Origin: CAZSMK01 sp964608095
Lineage (GTDB): Bacteria > Sumerlaeota > Sumerlaeia > MWCT01 > JAGHBZ01
DNA length: 64,000 bases
Direction of reading: 5' to 3'
Assembly (NCBI GenBank): GCA_964608095.1
Contig: CAZSMK010000068.1
Coordinates: forward strand, 1 to 64,000
Shown here: one piece after another, positions 53,361 through 63,153 of the stretch
How the letters are laid out: every line of letters begins with the position of its first letter
How positions within the stretch are numbered: the stretch's first letter is position 1
Program-made: the position numbers and the translations under genes
Notes under the pieces: model-generated
The model's input: the letters and a program-made list of their open reading frames with translations, nothing else
Database searches by the model: none
Told to the model about the DNA's origin: nothing

Positions 53361-54548
53361 ATGAAATGTTTCGGGCTGAAATTTTGGTTTTTGTACATGG
53401 GGATTATTCTCTCGATTTTTCTCTCACCTTCGGTCGGGGGAGGCGAAATCACAGGCGTGGCAAACGTGGAAAAAATCGCGCGGCTGACCGGAACAAAAGG
53501 TTCTGACTCGATAAATCCCACATGGGAAGTCGGCATCGGCGGCGTTGACCTCGGGCACATGATAAACCATAACGAACGGACATATTTCGTGTTCGGCGAT
53601 TCGTTCGAGTCGGAGCTACCGCACAGGAATAAGCCCGGTACTGGTGTCGGATGGCGCTGGAATACCATGTGCTACACTACGGATACGCAACCGGCGGACG
53701 GGATAACGTTCACTCACTGGATAACGGATAGTACGGGAAAGGCACGCCCCATAATCCAGGACCGGCGACACGATCCAATAACGAACATACCAACGGGTGG
53801 CATCAGTGTGGACAACACGCTCATTATCTGGTACATGGCGATGAAATTCTGGGGGAATGCGAACGACCCGTGCTGGCAGTCGCATCATGTGGGGCTGGCA
53901 TACTCCGATGACGATGGCACAACGTTCATCATAAAAAGGCAGTTTACGCTTCCGGGTACAACAAATTTCGGTATGGTTTCCGCGGCACGTGGAAACGACG
54001 ACCCACACCTTGGCGATGGATATATCTATATCTGGGGAACGCCGACGAACCGCTTGGGCGGGGTCAAACTCGCCCGCGTCAAATCCGAACATATCACCAA
54101 CCTCAACGAGTATCTTTATTTCGGCGGGATGAAGGAGGGCGCGCCGCTCTGGAGTGATTCCGAAGAATGCTCTCCCTTGATTGTTCCTCCGCCTGTCGGC
54201 GAAATGTCCGTCATTTATAACCGCTGGGCAGGGATGTGGATCATGATGCATTTCACCTTTGTGGAAGAACCGGTGACCATATACACACAGGGGAAAATTG
54301 TGCTGCGACAGGCTCCCGCCCCATGGGGTCCGTGGTCGGAGCCCATTGACGTCACCACCCACGAGACCTATCCCCTGTTATACGGCTCGTATATGAACCC
54401 GCGCTATGTAGAAAACCATGGCGAGTCGGTCTATTTCACCATGTCCATGTGGGAACCCTATGATGTGTACTGGATGAAGGTGACCTTCAAGGGCGCACCA
54501 TCCCGAGGGAGTTTAGGGAAAATGAGGTTTGACCCCAAAATTCCCTAA
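53361..54548 (+). CDS. Secreted DUF4185 domain protein
   Basis: A 395-residue exported protein with a Sec signal of about 25 residues (ending near SVGGG) and a single beta-propeller-like DUF4185 domain. Typical features are GTDxG-like strands, GKTYFVFGDSF-type acidic motif (ERTYFVFGDSFE), DNTLIIWYMAM and FGMVSAARGNDD. Some members of this family have been reported to be glycoside hydrolases acting on D-arabinan. Whether that applies here is unknown, but a role on extracellular polysaccharide fits the neighbours. It converges on the NagX-like gene with only 6 bp between stops. Confidence 0.75.
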   Translation: MKCFGLKFWFLYMGIILSIFLSPSVGGGEITGVANVEKIARLTGTKGSDSINPTWEVGIGGVDLGHMINHNERTYFVFGDSFESELPHRNKPGTGVGWRWNTMCYTTDTQPADGITFTHWITDSTGKARPIIQDRRHDPITNIPTGGISVDNTLIIWYMAMKFWGNANDPCWQSHHVGLAYSDDDGTTFIIKRQFTLPGTTNFGMVSAARGNDDPHLGDGYIYIWGTPTNRLGGVKLARVKSEHITNLNEYLYFGGMKEGAPLWSDSEECSPLIVPPPVGEMSVIYNRWAGMWIMMHFTFVEEPVTIYTQGKIVLRQAPAPWGPWSEPIDVTTHETYPLLYGSYMNPRYVENHGESVYFTMSMWEPYDVYWMKVTFKGAPSRGSLGKMRFDPKIP

Positions 54549-54554
54549 CTTTTT

Positions 54555-55784
54555 TTAGAGGCGGAGGCGGATGTGGAGCTTGTAGAGAATGTCCGTAATG
54601 CCGACCATTGCAAATGCAAAAAGAAGCGAGCGGAAAATTCCTAACAGCCCTTCGTTCAGATATTGATGGAGAAACGTTATCCCGAGTAAGCCGAGAATAG
54701 CGTAAAAAATGTCTGGCAGGATATAGGCGAGAAGCGGGTTGGCTCCCGCCGGTTTTATAAGTCTCGTCCACCCCACTTCTTTTCTGATGTCGATCAACCA
54801 GTAGAAAAACACATAGAGGAAGCAGCATATCCCGGAAGAATAAAGACACCACGAGGGAGTCGCCCTGACTTTATTTATTCCATAAAGCGGTCGCAGCAAA
54901 AAGCCGGCAACACACAGCGCCACACCGAAGGAAAGAATCCAGATGATTCGTTGACGCGTATTCCTGACAGGGCTATATTCGAGAAACAGCATGCCCACGA
55001 TAACGCCCGCAACAGTTATGGACGAATGTCCGCCGATTTGCCCACCGAGCCACACATAGCGCCGTATGAATCCGAGAAAGGACAATGCGCCGCTTTCGTC
55101 GCCGATATAGAGCAGTACCAAAAGTGCCAGAAAACCCATCATCGCTTCGATATGTTTTCGAAAAAGGAGATATCCCGCACATGAGGTCAGATACGCCCAA
55201 CCGATCAAGCCAAGAATCCCCCACCAGCTGGTACGCATCCAGATGACGTCGTCACCGCTCCCGCCGCGATAGAGAACCGCGGTAGCAATCAAGAGCGCTA
55301 CCCCGAAAAATCTCAATGTTCTAAAGAGCGGTTTTAGATGTTCCTTTCCGCGTGGATATTGATTCCATACGAGGATTACACCCACGAACATCATAAAGAC
55401 CCAGAGGTGTTTGCTCATAATAGCTGCAGACTTGTTATAGGTATACATATTAACCATAAATACGCCGATAACAAGCAGGGCGAAAGAACGTATTACAATA
55501 TGTCTCCATATTTTCAGAAGCGAATCACCTTTGTCGCGGCGTTTTTTTATAGCGAACGGGATCGCCATACCGACAATAAAAAGGAACGCCGGAAACACCA
55601 CATCTACAAACGTCATGCCGTCCGTCTCGGTGGGCATGTGTTTCATCCACCACGGGACTCCACGCACGTTACCGAGATCATTGACAAAAATCATTGACAG
55701 GATGGTGAGCCCCCGGAAGACGTCGATCGAAACCACGCGCCCCTCATGCACAACGTGCTGGACTCTTTCTTCTGTTTTGTTCAT
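54555..55784 (-). CDS. NagX/HGSNAT-like membrane N-acetyltransferase
   Basis: A 409-residue membrane protein with about 11 helices, related to heparan-alpha-glucosaminide N-acetyltransferase and bacterial NagX (DUF1624/DUF5009 group). These proteins are thought to acetylate glucosamine with cytosolic acetyl-CoA across the membrane. Signature regions are SIDVFRGLTILSMIFVND, PWWMKHMP with the conserved His, and VDVVFPAFLFIVGMAIPFA. The preferred start is ATG 55784, although AAGGAG lies very close to it. An in-frame extension to 55850 is possible. GH20 and GH3 genes nearby support an amino-sugar role. Confidence 0.78.
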   Translation of the reverse strand: MNKTEERVQHVVHEGRVVSIDVFRGLTILSMIFVNDLGNVRGVPWWMKHMPTETDGMTFVDVVFPAFLFIVGMAIPFAIKKRRDKGDSLLKIWRHIVIRSFALLVIGVFMVNMYTYNKSAAIMSKHLWVFMMFVGVILVWNQYPRGKEHLKPLFRTLRFFGVALLIATAVLYRGGSGDDVIWMRTSWWGILGLIGWAYLTSCAGYLLFRKHIEAMMGFLALLVLLYIGDESGALSFLGFIRRYVWLGGQIGGHSSITVAGVIVGMLFLEYSPVRNTRQRIIWILSFGVALCVAGFLLRPLYGINKVRATPSWCLYSSGICCFLYVFFYWLIDIRKEVGWTRLIKPAGANPLLAYILPDIFYAILGLLGITFLHQYLNEGLLGIFRSLLFAFAMVGITDILYKLHIRLRL

Positions 55785-55959
55785 ACTCCTTACACGATGC
55801 TTAAAACCAATATGAAAGAGAGATGTACGCATCACTGAATATATATTCAAGAGATTTCTTCAACGCCATCCGTCTCGGACTTAAATGCTCTTTTCTTTGT
55901 CGTAGAGATGATAGATTTCTCTTTCTATCTCGTCTATATACTTAAAAGGGATTCATGAC

Positions 55960-56523
55960 GTGGGAATCGGCAAACAGAGTTTGAGTGACGCAGAGGTCAT
56001 TCACCGTGTGTTGAGCGGTGACAGGGAAGCGTTCGGCATACTTGTAGAGAGATACAGTTCGATCTTTTATGCCTACGCATACAATCTCTGCAGGGATTAC
56101 GACTCAGCGGCGGACCTGGTTCAGGAAGGCTTGCTGGCGTCGTATAAAGCCCTTGATCGGTTATCGGATCCGAACAAGTTCACGGGCTGGGTCGCCATGA
56201 TTATTAAGAACAAGTATCGGGATTTGGGGAGGAAAAAGTCGATTCCCACAATCCCCCTTGAGCATCTCAAGGAAAAGGGTTTTGAACCCCCGAATCCCGA
56301 TACTGCGCTTCCGTTCGCCGACGAAGAACTAAAACTCATCATGGGCTATATCGATGCGTTACCGGAAAAATATCGAGAAGTCACGATGCTCAAGTACATT
56401 GAAGACCTATCATATAAGGAGATTGGAGAACTGCTGAATGTGCCGGAAAGCACGGTTGCGATGCGCCTGGTCTATGCGCGCAAGCGGCTGGTAAAAATGG
56501 CAAAGGAAGGCGGCTTGCTATGA
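55960..56523 (+). CDS. RNA polymerase ECF-type sigma factor
   Basis: A 187-residue sigma-70-family factor. Region 2 covers about 25-90 (FYAYAYNLCRDYDSAADLVQEGLLASYKAL, then WVAMIIKNKYRDLGRK). Region 4 covers about 125-185 (LPEKYREVTMLKYIEDLSYKEIGELLNVPESTVAMRL). There is no region 1.1 or 3. The start is GTG 55960. Its end overlaps the anti-sigma gene by 4 bp, so the two are coupled. Confidence 0.93.
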   Translation: MGIGKQSLSDAEVIHRVLSGDREAFGILVERYSSIFYAYAYNLCRDYDSAADLVQEGLLASYKALDRLSDPNKFTGWVAMIIKNKYRDLGRKKSIPTIPLEHLKEKGFEPPNPDTALPFADEELKLIMGYIDALPEKYREVTMLKYIEDLSYKEIGELLNVPESTVAMRLVYARKRLVKMAKEGGLL

Positions 56524-58415
56524 TGCTGCATCCACACATACGGACACTTTCACGCTACCTTGACGGGGTGCTTGACGAGGGCAAGTCGAGAAAAGTCGAA
56601 TCACATCTAACAAAATGCGCCGTGTGCAGACGTAAGATGGAATTGTTGAAAGCGCCCGGCGCAATGCTCCCCCTCCCACATGAAAAAATCGAGAAGATCA
56701 CGCACGGTGTGATGGCAAACCTGCCAGCGCGAAAGTGGAACACCTCGACAACCGTTATTGGAGAGATTACGTCCGTTATCGGCATGGTTCTAATAAGGAG
56801 TTTTGCCGATGACGAGGGTGTCGAGGCATCAGCGGGGATGGCGCTTCGAAAAGGCGATACCCTTGTGACCCGTGGGGAGAGCAAGGCGCTTGTCCGCTTG
56901 AAGGACGGCAGCGAGGTTTTTGTCAACAAGGACACGTCGCTTGATTTTCAACCGAAGAAATTCGACCTCGGCATTACGCTCGGTGAAATCTTCACCATGA
57001 TTAAACCGCAACGCAAATCGTTTATCATTACTACTCCCTCCGCGGTCTTGGGCGTCATAGGCACCGACTTCGACACTAAAGTCACAAAAGAAAAAGAGAC
57101 CATCCTCAGTGTTATAAAGGGAAGCGTGTATTACAAAAATAATTCCGGTAAAACTATTGTCACCAAAAAACACCAGGTGAAGGCAAACCCGGTCACTAAA
57201 CCTGTACCCGTTAAAATCAGCGACACCCGTTCTATATCCGATTGGACGGGGTCGATCACACCGACGAAGAGAAATGGAGGCTGGATCATGAAAAAACTGG
57301 GTTTCGCCATAGTGGCGATCGTAGTAATCGGCGTCCTCGGAATGGGCGGGTATTGGCTCTACAATACATTTTTCGGCTATGTACCTTACTCGTATACTCC
57401 ATCGACGACTCCTACACCTGCAGCGATACAAACAACGGTCGCCGTTGCACCGACACAGGTGTCGGAACAAATTCCCGAACTTTCGGGGGATATACCCACG
57501 AGCATCATTCCGGATAACAACACCCTTGTTTCCAGGGTTGATTTAGTAATAGGAAGGCGCGTTGTATTTCAGGTTGACCAGGTCACTAAATCAGTAATAC
57601 AGATTCAGGGACAACCGCGACCAATAGAAACGCGGCAGGTTGTATCACAGAAACTGGCGGCGACAAATCTCGAGGAACAAGCCGGCGGGATATATGTGGT
57701 TGAACTTGAATTTATATCACTCGCCATGGAGCAAGAAAGCCCTGAAGGTAAGTACTCGGTGAGCTCCGATTCACCACAGCCCCAAGACCAAAACGCAATA
57801 CTGCTCTGGAGTATGGTCAAAGCAACGAGCGGTTCAAAAATCTACTATTACCTCACAAAGGATATGGAGATTATGAGAATCGATGGTGTTGAAGAGATAA
57901 GGAAGAAAATAAGGGCGTCGACTCAACCGCAGATAGCGCAGTTAATGGAAGCAAACCTCAATGAAGATACGATGAAAGATATGTTCAAGATGTACGGAAA
58001 CGTACTACCGGAGAAACCAGTCAAGGTCGGCAACGACTGGAGTTACAGCTCGAAAATGGAAGTTCCCATGCTGGGAAAGACCAAAACTGATACGACCTAC
58101 CGGTTCGTACGATGGGATGAGCACAGAGAGCGAATGTGCGTGGTGCTCGACATGAGCGGAACTATCACGTCGAAAGGAGAACCATCCACGCCTGGACTGA
58201 TTCCAAAAATCGCCATCAGAAATGGTAATATAGCGGGAACCTTATGGTATGATCCACAAAGCGGAGAAACATTGGATTCGGTGCTTAATCAATCGCTTGA
58301 TATGGAAATTTCTCAGATGATAAGTGACCGCAGGGGAGCAAGAGAACAGAAAATAAGCGGTCACGTGACGAGTAACGTCATAACACGCCTGATAGAGGTC
58401 CAGAACATTTATTGA
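56520..58415 (+). CDS. Anti-sigma factor with fused FecR and large extracytoplasmic domain
   Basis: A 631-residue single-pass membrane protein. Residues 1-45 form a zinc-type anti-sigma domain (His29-x3-Cys33-x2-Cys36). About 90-215 form a FecR domain (GDTLVTRGESKALVRLKDGSEVFVNKDTSL, ITTPSAVLGVIGTDF). The membrane helix is at about 260-282. Residues 300-631 form a further domain with a Pro/Thr-rich lead and beta-rich core (VKVGNDWSYSSKME...DTTYRFVRW). Oddly, the FecR part precedes the membrane helix, so it should be cytoplasmic with the anti-sigma domain, unlike the periplasmic FecR of siderophore systems. The signal is unknown. Confidence 0.8.
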   Translation: MMLHPHIRTLSRYLDGVLDEGKSRKVESHLTKCAVCRRKMELLKAPGAMLPLPHEKIEKITHGVMANLPARKWNTSTTVIGEITSVIGMVLIRSFADDEGVEASAGMALRKGDTLVTRGESKALVRLKDGSEVFVNKDTSLDFQPKKFDLGITLGEIFTMIKPQRKSFIITTPSAVLGVIGTDFDTKVTKEKETILSVIKGSVYYKNNSGKTIVTKKHQVKANPVTKPVPVKISDTRSISDWTGSITPTKRNGGWIMKKLGFAIVAIVVIGVLGMGGYWLYNTFFGYVPYSYTPSTTPTPAAIQTTVAVAPTQVSEQIPELSGDIPTSIIPDNNTLVSRVDLVIGRRVVFQVDQVTKSVIQIQGQPRPIETRQVVSQKLAATNLEEQAGGIYVVELEFISLAMEQESPEGKYSVSSDSPQPQDQNAILLWSMVKATSGSKIYYYLTKDMEIMRIDGVEEIRKKIRASTQPQIAQLMEANLNEDTMKDMFKMYGNVLPEKPVKVGNDWSYSSKMEVPMLGKTKTDTTYRFVRWDEHRERMCVVLDMSGTITSKGEPSTPGLIPKIAIRNGNIAGTLWYDPQSGETLDSVLNQSLDMEISQMISDRRGAREQKISGHVTSNVITRLIEVQNIY

Positions 58416-58522
58416 GTATGGTTCTTTGACGAAAGGGATATCTCTGTATGGGACAAAAAAGCACATGTCGCAGTGCCTTTCCCCCTCCTGATAGGATCGG
58501 ATAGTCCCCTGCTTTCATATTG

Positions 58523-58591
58523 ACTGGTATTTTCTCCCTCTGTAGCCTTTATCTTGATTGATGAAAGAAGTGAGAAAATACCGGTTTTTTT
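58523..58591 (+). terminator. Long-stem hairpin with T-run after the anti-sigma gene
   Basis: A 14-bp stem containing GGTATTTTCTC (58526-58536) and its complement (58572-58582), extended by three pairs including one G-U. The loop is about 35 nt, and seven T residues follow (58585-58591). The loop is long for a terminator, so an RNA regulatory element ahead of the next gene is possible. Confidence 0.5.
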
Positions 58592-58648
58592 ATGGCGTCT
58601 TGGAGTTCCGCATCCAAAACACATCTCGAAAGATGAAATCTTGAAATT

Positions 58649-60727
58649 GTGCTTAAAAGGGATAATAGTTTGAACAACAATGACGGATTTCTCGGCTTAT
58701 CACAACGAGTCGTAGTAATTACGGGAACAGCTCTCACCTTACTTAATCTTGTCCTTTTGGTTGTTCCACTTCTTCCATCTATTTTTGATCCGAACTTTTA
58801 TCCTTACGGCGACGATGCCGTCATCGAAATATACACGCTCCATGCTACCCGTTTCTCTCAACTCCTCGGTCCTTATTCGAGATATGGATGGAACCATCCG
58901 GGTCCCTTCATGTTCTACCTATTCGTTCCTTTATACGTTTTGTCAGGAAAACTCTCCGGTATGCTTTTTTTCGCTGCCTTTGCGATAAATGTTCTGGCGA
59001 TTTTTGCGATTCTGTTCCTTCTGGCTACACTCATCGAATCAAGATTCCCCCTCATTGTTTCGTTAGCCATATTGAATCTATTGATAGCCGGACTCGGACG
59101 TGAGGTTCTTGTTAATTCATGGAATCCCTACCTGCTCATAACTCCTTGCCTCTTATTATTGTTGCTTCTCGCGAGTTTCGCACAAGGAAACGTAACGCTT
59201 TTGCCCCTGATCGCTGTCATAGCGACGTTTTTGATGCAAACGCATATCGGGATTATACCTGCGGTCGGCGCAATGATTGTCCTGGCAATAATTCTCTTCA
59301 TCGCTCGGCACAAGTCGTCATCGGAAAGTTCAGATGAAGAACCTCATCGCACAATACACAAGGGTTCTATCCTTTCCTTGGTTCTAACGGTATTAATAGT
59401 TCTCGTCCTCTGGTTACCTCCCTGTATCGAAGAATTGAACCATGATCCCGGAAACCTCATACGACTACTCAACTTTTTTACCAATCAGGGAACAACCGTC
59501 TCCGCTAAGGAGTCCATTGCTACCGTTGTCGGGCAGATATTTTCTCCATTTATGATACTATGCGGCATAACCGAGGAGAGCCGAATCTGGAAGTGGCAGG
59601 GTGGATTGTTTTTATTAATTCTGTGCGCATCCTTGATAGCAGGTTATAAACAACAACGCTACTCCATGGTCTTCATCTGCTGGTTATCGTTAACGGGAAT
59701 TTCAGTTGCGCTGCTCTCAGCATTGAAAACCCGGGATCAGGTCATGGGCTATATGTTTTTCTGGACAGGGGCGTTCGGTGCGGCGGTTCTTTTCGCCGCC
59801 TCCCATACTATTTTGCTGTGGCTGCTCTCCATATTCCGCCAAAAGAATCTACGTATCGCGAGGACTGTCTTGATCCTTTTCATCGTGTTCTTTTGTGTGT
59901 GGGCGTATGGCTCGAGTTTTTTGCACATCCTGAGAGATTCCACAAACCCTTTGAGGGAAGTCTATGATATGGAAAGAATGTACGAGAAATTGAAGACGCG
60001 CCTAACTGAAGCGCCGAAACAGGATTTTCACGTCAGGCTTGTTGATGGAAATTCATGGCCTCTTGCTACAGGAATCATTTTGCAACTTTACAAACACAAC
60101 ATGGAGTTCAGTATCGAGAAGGATTGGCTTTTTATGTTTGGTCCACAGTTTAAAGAAAGCGAGAATAAACCAGGAAAGGAAATTCAATTCCTTACTCACC
60201 CGCTTTCGTTTGTAGAGATGCGAAACAAGGGACTCGAGCTGGTAACGAGCGGAGAGGGACTCGGCCGCGAACTTTTTATCTATGTGCTCGACCCTCGAAA
60301 GATTCGTCCGCTTCTTCTGGATTCGACTGAACTCCGGGTGGTGGAAACCTTTAAAACCCACGGGAATCCCGCTCTCGTGAGCGATGGAATCATACCGGAG
60401 GATGGCGTCGACTTTAATGATGAGCAATGCCTGATCTTGCTTGATGACGATTCATACGTCACGCTCTCGGTTCCGGTGCAGCGGACTGACTACAAGGGCA
60501 TTCTTATTTCCGCGGACGGCAACGATACCTATACAGTTTCAGGTAAATACGGTGACGAGCCGTTTTCCGAGATTGGGATATTGGCGGAACAGAAGGGATA
60601 CGGAATGAGGACAAGGATGTGTGTTATCGATAATCTATCAAGTTATAGTGTAATTCGCATTTCACCGCGTTCAGGGGACGGGTATTACTCGATCGGTGAA
60701 GTCAGCTTTCTGGTTTCAAAGGAATAA
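58649..60727 (+). CDS. Polytopic membrane protein, GT-C glycosyltransferase-like
   Basis: A 692-residue protein with about 11-12 helices in residues 20-430 and a soluble C-terminal domain. The first outer loop carries paired acidic residues (YPYGDDAVIEIYTLHA) followed by YGWNHPGPFMFYLFVPLY. That acidic-loop plus HPG pattern is seen in GT-C glycosyltransferases using polyprenyl-phosphate sugars. The start is uncertain: GTG 58649, or TTG 58670, which has the better ribosome site AAAAGGGA. The 3' end overlaps the convergent GH3 gene by 12 bp. It resembles 10070-12040 in layout but not closely in sequence. Specificity unknown. Confidence 0.6.
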   Translation: MLKRDNSLNNNDGFLGLSQRVVVITGTALTLLNLVLLVVPLLPSIFDPNFYPYGDDAVIEIYTLHATRFSQLLGPYSRYGWNHPGPFMFYLFVPLYVLSGKLSGMLFFAAFAINVLAIFAILFLLATLIESRFPLIVSLAILNLLIAGLGREVLVNSWNPYLLITPCLLLLLLLASFAQGNVTLLPLIAVIATFLMQTHIGIIPAVGAMIVLAIILFIARHKSSSESSDEEPHRTIHKGSILSLVLTVLIVLVLWLPPCIEELNHDPGNLIRLLNFFTNQGTTVSAKESIATVVGQIFSPFMILCGITEESRIWKWQGGLFLLILCASLIAGYKQQRYSMVFICWLSLTGISVALLSALKTRDQVMGYMFFWTGAFGAAVLFAASHTILLWLLSIFRQKNLRIARTVLILFIVFFCVWAYGSSFLHILRDSTNPLREVYDMERMYEKLKTRLTEAPKQDFHVRLVDGNSWPLATGIILQLYKHNMEFSIEKDWLFMFGPQFKESENKPGKEIQFLTHPLSFVEMRNKGLELVTSGEGLGRELFIYVLDPRKIRPLLLDSTELRVVETFKTHGNPALVSDGIIPEDGVDFNDEQCLILLDDDSYVTLSVPVQRTDYKGILISADGNDTYTVSGKYGDEPFSEIGILAEQKGYGMRTRMCVIDNLSSYSVIRISPRSGDGYYSIGEVSFLVSKE

Positions 60728-63148
60728 GTGATATTGGGCGAGGCGGATATCGCGGGACGATGAGCCGATAAGGATTTCGAACTCGCCGGCGCCTTTTACC
60801 CAGGCGCCCGCAGCCGAATCGAAAAACATAAACGCTTCGGCGTTGAGGATAACCTCTACCGTTCCGGTCTCACCGGATTCGAGAAACACCTTATGGAACG
60901 CCTTGAGCTCTTTTGGCGGGCGTGGCACACGGCTTTTCCTCTCACGAACATAGACCTGGGCAATCTCCGCTCCCGCACGTCTACCGCCATTCTTTATCCT
61001 GAACCTCACCGTCAGAACGGGTTCTGTATCTTTCTCGCTGTCCGTTATCTCCATATCGCTGTAGTCAAAAGTGGTATACGAGAGCCCGTGACCAAAACAG
61101 AATTGCGGTTCTGTTTTGTTCCTGTCAAACCCGCGGTAGCCGACAAAAATCCCTTCATCGTAACGGCAGGTTTGACCGTCTTGTGAAATATAGGAGTTAT
61201 ATGCGGGGTTATGCGAGAATTTTTTTTCGAAGGTAGCGGGCAGTTTGCCTGAAGGATTAACCTCGCCGAAAAGGATTTCGGCGATTGCCGTGCCGCCTTC
61301 CTGACCCGGATACCATGCCTGGAGCAGTGCAGGAACCTTATCCAGCCAGCCATCCCACGCCACGGCGCCGCCGCTGTTGAGAACAACCACTGTGTTCGGG
61401 TTCACCGCAGCCACGGCACGCATAAGTTCGACCTGACCGACAGGCAGCGAAAAAGACCGGTCGGCTCCTTCGCGTTCGAGCGAAGCGTTAAAACCCACAC
61501 ACACGACCGCTACGTCGGCCTTACGTGCCATATCTATCGCGGGCGATTCATTATCGTGCGGCATCATACCCCAGCCGAAACGGGCAATCCCCGTGCCCCC
61601 CTGATTCGTATACTCCACCTTGAGCTGATACGTTTTACCAGCCTCGAGTTCGCGTTCTGCAAACCATACCCTCGACGGATGTCCTCGCCGGTCTATTATA
61701 ACCAGGTCATCGTCGAGATACGCAATCATACCGTAATCAGCCTCGGAGACGAAGATATAGCGCCCGGCGGTTTCCGGTCGTATCAGTCCGCTCCAGCGGA
61801 CAGAAAAATCCCGCTGGTTAATGCCCGGCGGATATTCGGTGTTCCAATCAAAATTTATCCGTGGAACAGTCTCTTGCCCTGCAGGCTCGTCTTCAAGTCT
61901 CAGGTTGTTGAAATATTCGGCGACAAGACCGTTGTGAACAGCGCCATCCATATCCTCATGCTGGAATTGCGACGCCGCAGCGAGCTCCCGAATATCCGGA
62001 ACCTTGATACCCGGATGAAAGAGAACGTCGACCTTCTTTGCCGTGCGGTTTCGAATTCCCTCAACCACGCTCACCCAATGAAACGGTTCGGTAAGCGAGC
62101 TGCCGCCGCCTGCAGGGAAGCCCGGATGGGCATTGGCGCCGATAACGGCGATCGTGCTCAGCTCGGTCGCATCGAGTGGCAACAGGTGTTCCTCGTTCTT
62201 GAGAAGCACGATGCCTTCCCGCGCGATCTCGAGTGCGACGCGTGCGCTCTCCGGATCGTCCACGGGTATGGATTCATTCGTCTGGTCTCTATCGAGAAAT
62301 CCCGCCCGCACAATGACACGAAGTATACGCCGAACCTTATCGTTAATTGTCTCGACATCGAGTTCGCCCGACTCGATAGCGGGAATAAGATTAAGACGGT
62401 TCATAAACTCGCCGGAAGGCATTTCAAGGTCGAGCCCGCCGCGAGCGGCTGACAACGCGTCATGCGTTGCGCCCCAATCCGACATCAGTACGCCGTCGAA
62501 TCCCCACTCCTTTTTGAGAATTCGGTTGTTGAGGAAATCGTTCTCCGTACACCATGCACCGTTCACAAGATTATAAGCAGCCATGATGCAGGCTGCTCCC
62601 CCTTCCTCAACAGCTGCCCGAAATGCCGGCAGGTAGATTTCGCGCAGTGTTCGTTCATCCAGTTCGGAACTCACATTTTGTCGTTCGTATTCCTGGTTAT
62701 TGCACGCAAAGTGTTTTATCGTTGCGAGAACGCCTTGCTGTTGAACATTGCGGGTTACGGCAACGGCGAAGCGTGCAGCGAGAAAAGGGTCTTCTCCGAG
62801 ATATTCGAAGTTGCGCCCACAGATGGGAACGCGGTGGATATTGACGCCGGGTGCAAGCCAGATATGCACACCACGCGCACGTGCGTCACGCCCTATTGCG
62901 GCGCCGAATTGTGCGGCGAGTTTGAGATTCCACGTCGCAGCAAGGCATATACCGCCCGGATATGCCGTCGAAGGGCCATAATTCCTCACGCCCACAGGTC
63001 CGTCCGACATCTTGATTGCCGGAATACCGAGCCGTTCGAGAGGTCTGATGAAAAACTCGTCGTGTCCGCCGATATAGTCGAGCTTCTCCTCAAGCGTCAT
63101 CCCGTTCAGCAGGTTCTCCACTCGTTCTTCCACTACGTCCTCCAGCAA
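60716..63148 (-). CDS. Glycoside hydrolase family 3 beta-glycosidase with PA14 insert
   Basis: An 810-residue GH3 enzyme that removes terminal beta-linked sugars. The N-terminal TIM barrel has the nucleophile Asp224 (VLMSDWGA) and KHF (145-147). The alpha/beta sandwich is interrupted at about 403-530 by a PA14 domain (NGLVAEYFNN...YLDDDLVIID...VEYTNQGG). PA14 often limits the substrate to short oligosaccharides. A fibronectin-III-like domain ends the protein. No signal peptide is seen, so it is probably cytoplasmic. The start is TTG 63148, with AGGAG about 14 nt upstream, only 5 bp after the GH20 stop. The two form an operon. Confidence 0.92.
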   Translation of the reverse strand: MLEDVVEERVENLLNGMTLEEKLDYIGGHDEFFIRPLERLGIPAIKMSDGPVGVRNYGPSTAYPGGICLAATWNLKLAAQFGAAIGRDARARGVHIWLAPGVNIHRVPICGRNFEYLGEDPFLAARFAVAVTRNVQQQGVLATIKHFACNNQEYERQNVSSELDERTLREIYLPAFRAAVEEGGAACIMAAYNLVNGAWCTENDFLNNRILKKEWGFDGVLMSDWGATHDALSAARGGLDLEMPSGEFMNRLNLIPAIESGELDVETINDKVRRILRVIVRAGFLDRDQTNESIPVDDPESARVALEIAREGIVLLKNEEHLLPLDATELSTIAVIGANAHPGFPAGGGSSLTEPFHWVSVVEGIRNRTAKKVDVLFHPGIKVPDIRELAAASQFQHEDMDGAVHNGLVAEYFNNLRLEDEPAGQETVPRINFDWNTEYPPGINQRDFSVRWSGLIRPETAGRYIFVSEADYGMIAYLDDDLVIIDRRGHPSRVWFAERELEAGKTYQLKVEYTNQGGTGIARFGWGMMPHDNESPAIDMARKADVAVVCVGFNASLEREGADRSFSLPVGQVELMRAVAAVNPNTVVVLNSGGAVAWDGWLDKVPALLQAWYPGQEGGTAIAEILFGEVNPSGKLPATFEKKFSHNPAYNSYISQDGQTCRYDEGIFVGYRGFDRNKTEPQFCFGHGLSYTTFDYSDMEITDSEKDTEPVLTVRFRIKNGGRRAGAEIAQVYVRERKSRVPRPPKELKAFHKVFLESGETGTVEVILNAEAFMFFDSAAGAWVKGAGEFEILIGSSSRDIRLAQYHLFL

Positions 63149-63153
63149 ATCAA

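Noticed and set aside
61556..62452. 298-codon open frame on the plus strand
   Set aside because: Antisense to the PA14/GH3 region; no domain signature and no ribosome site.
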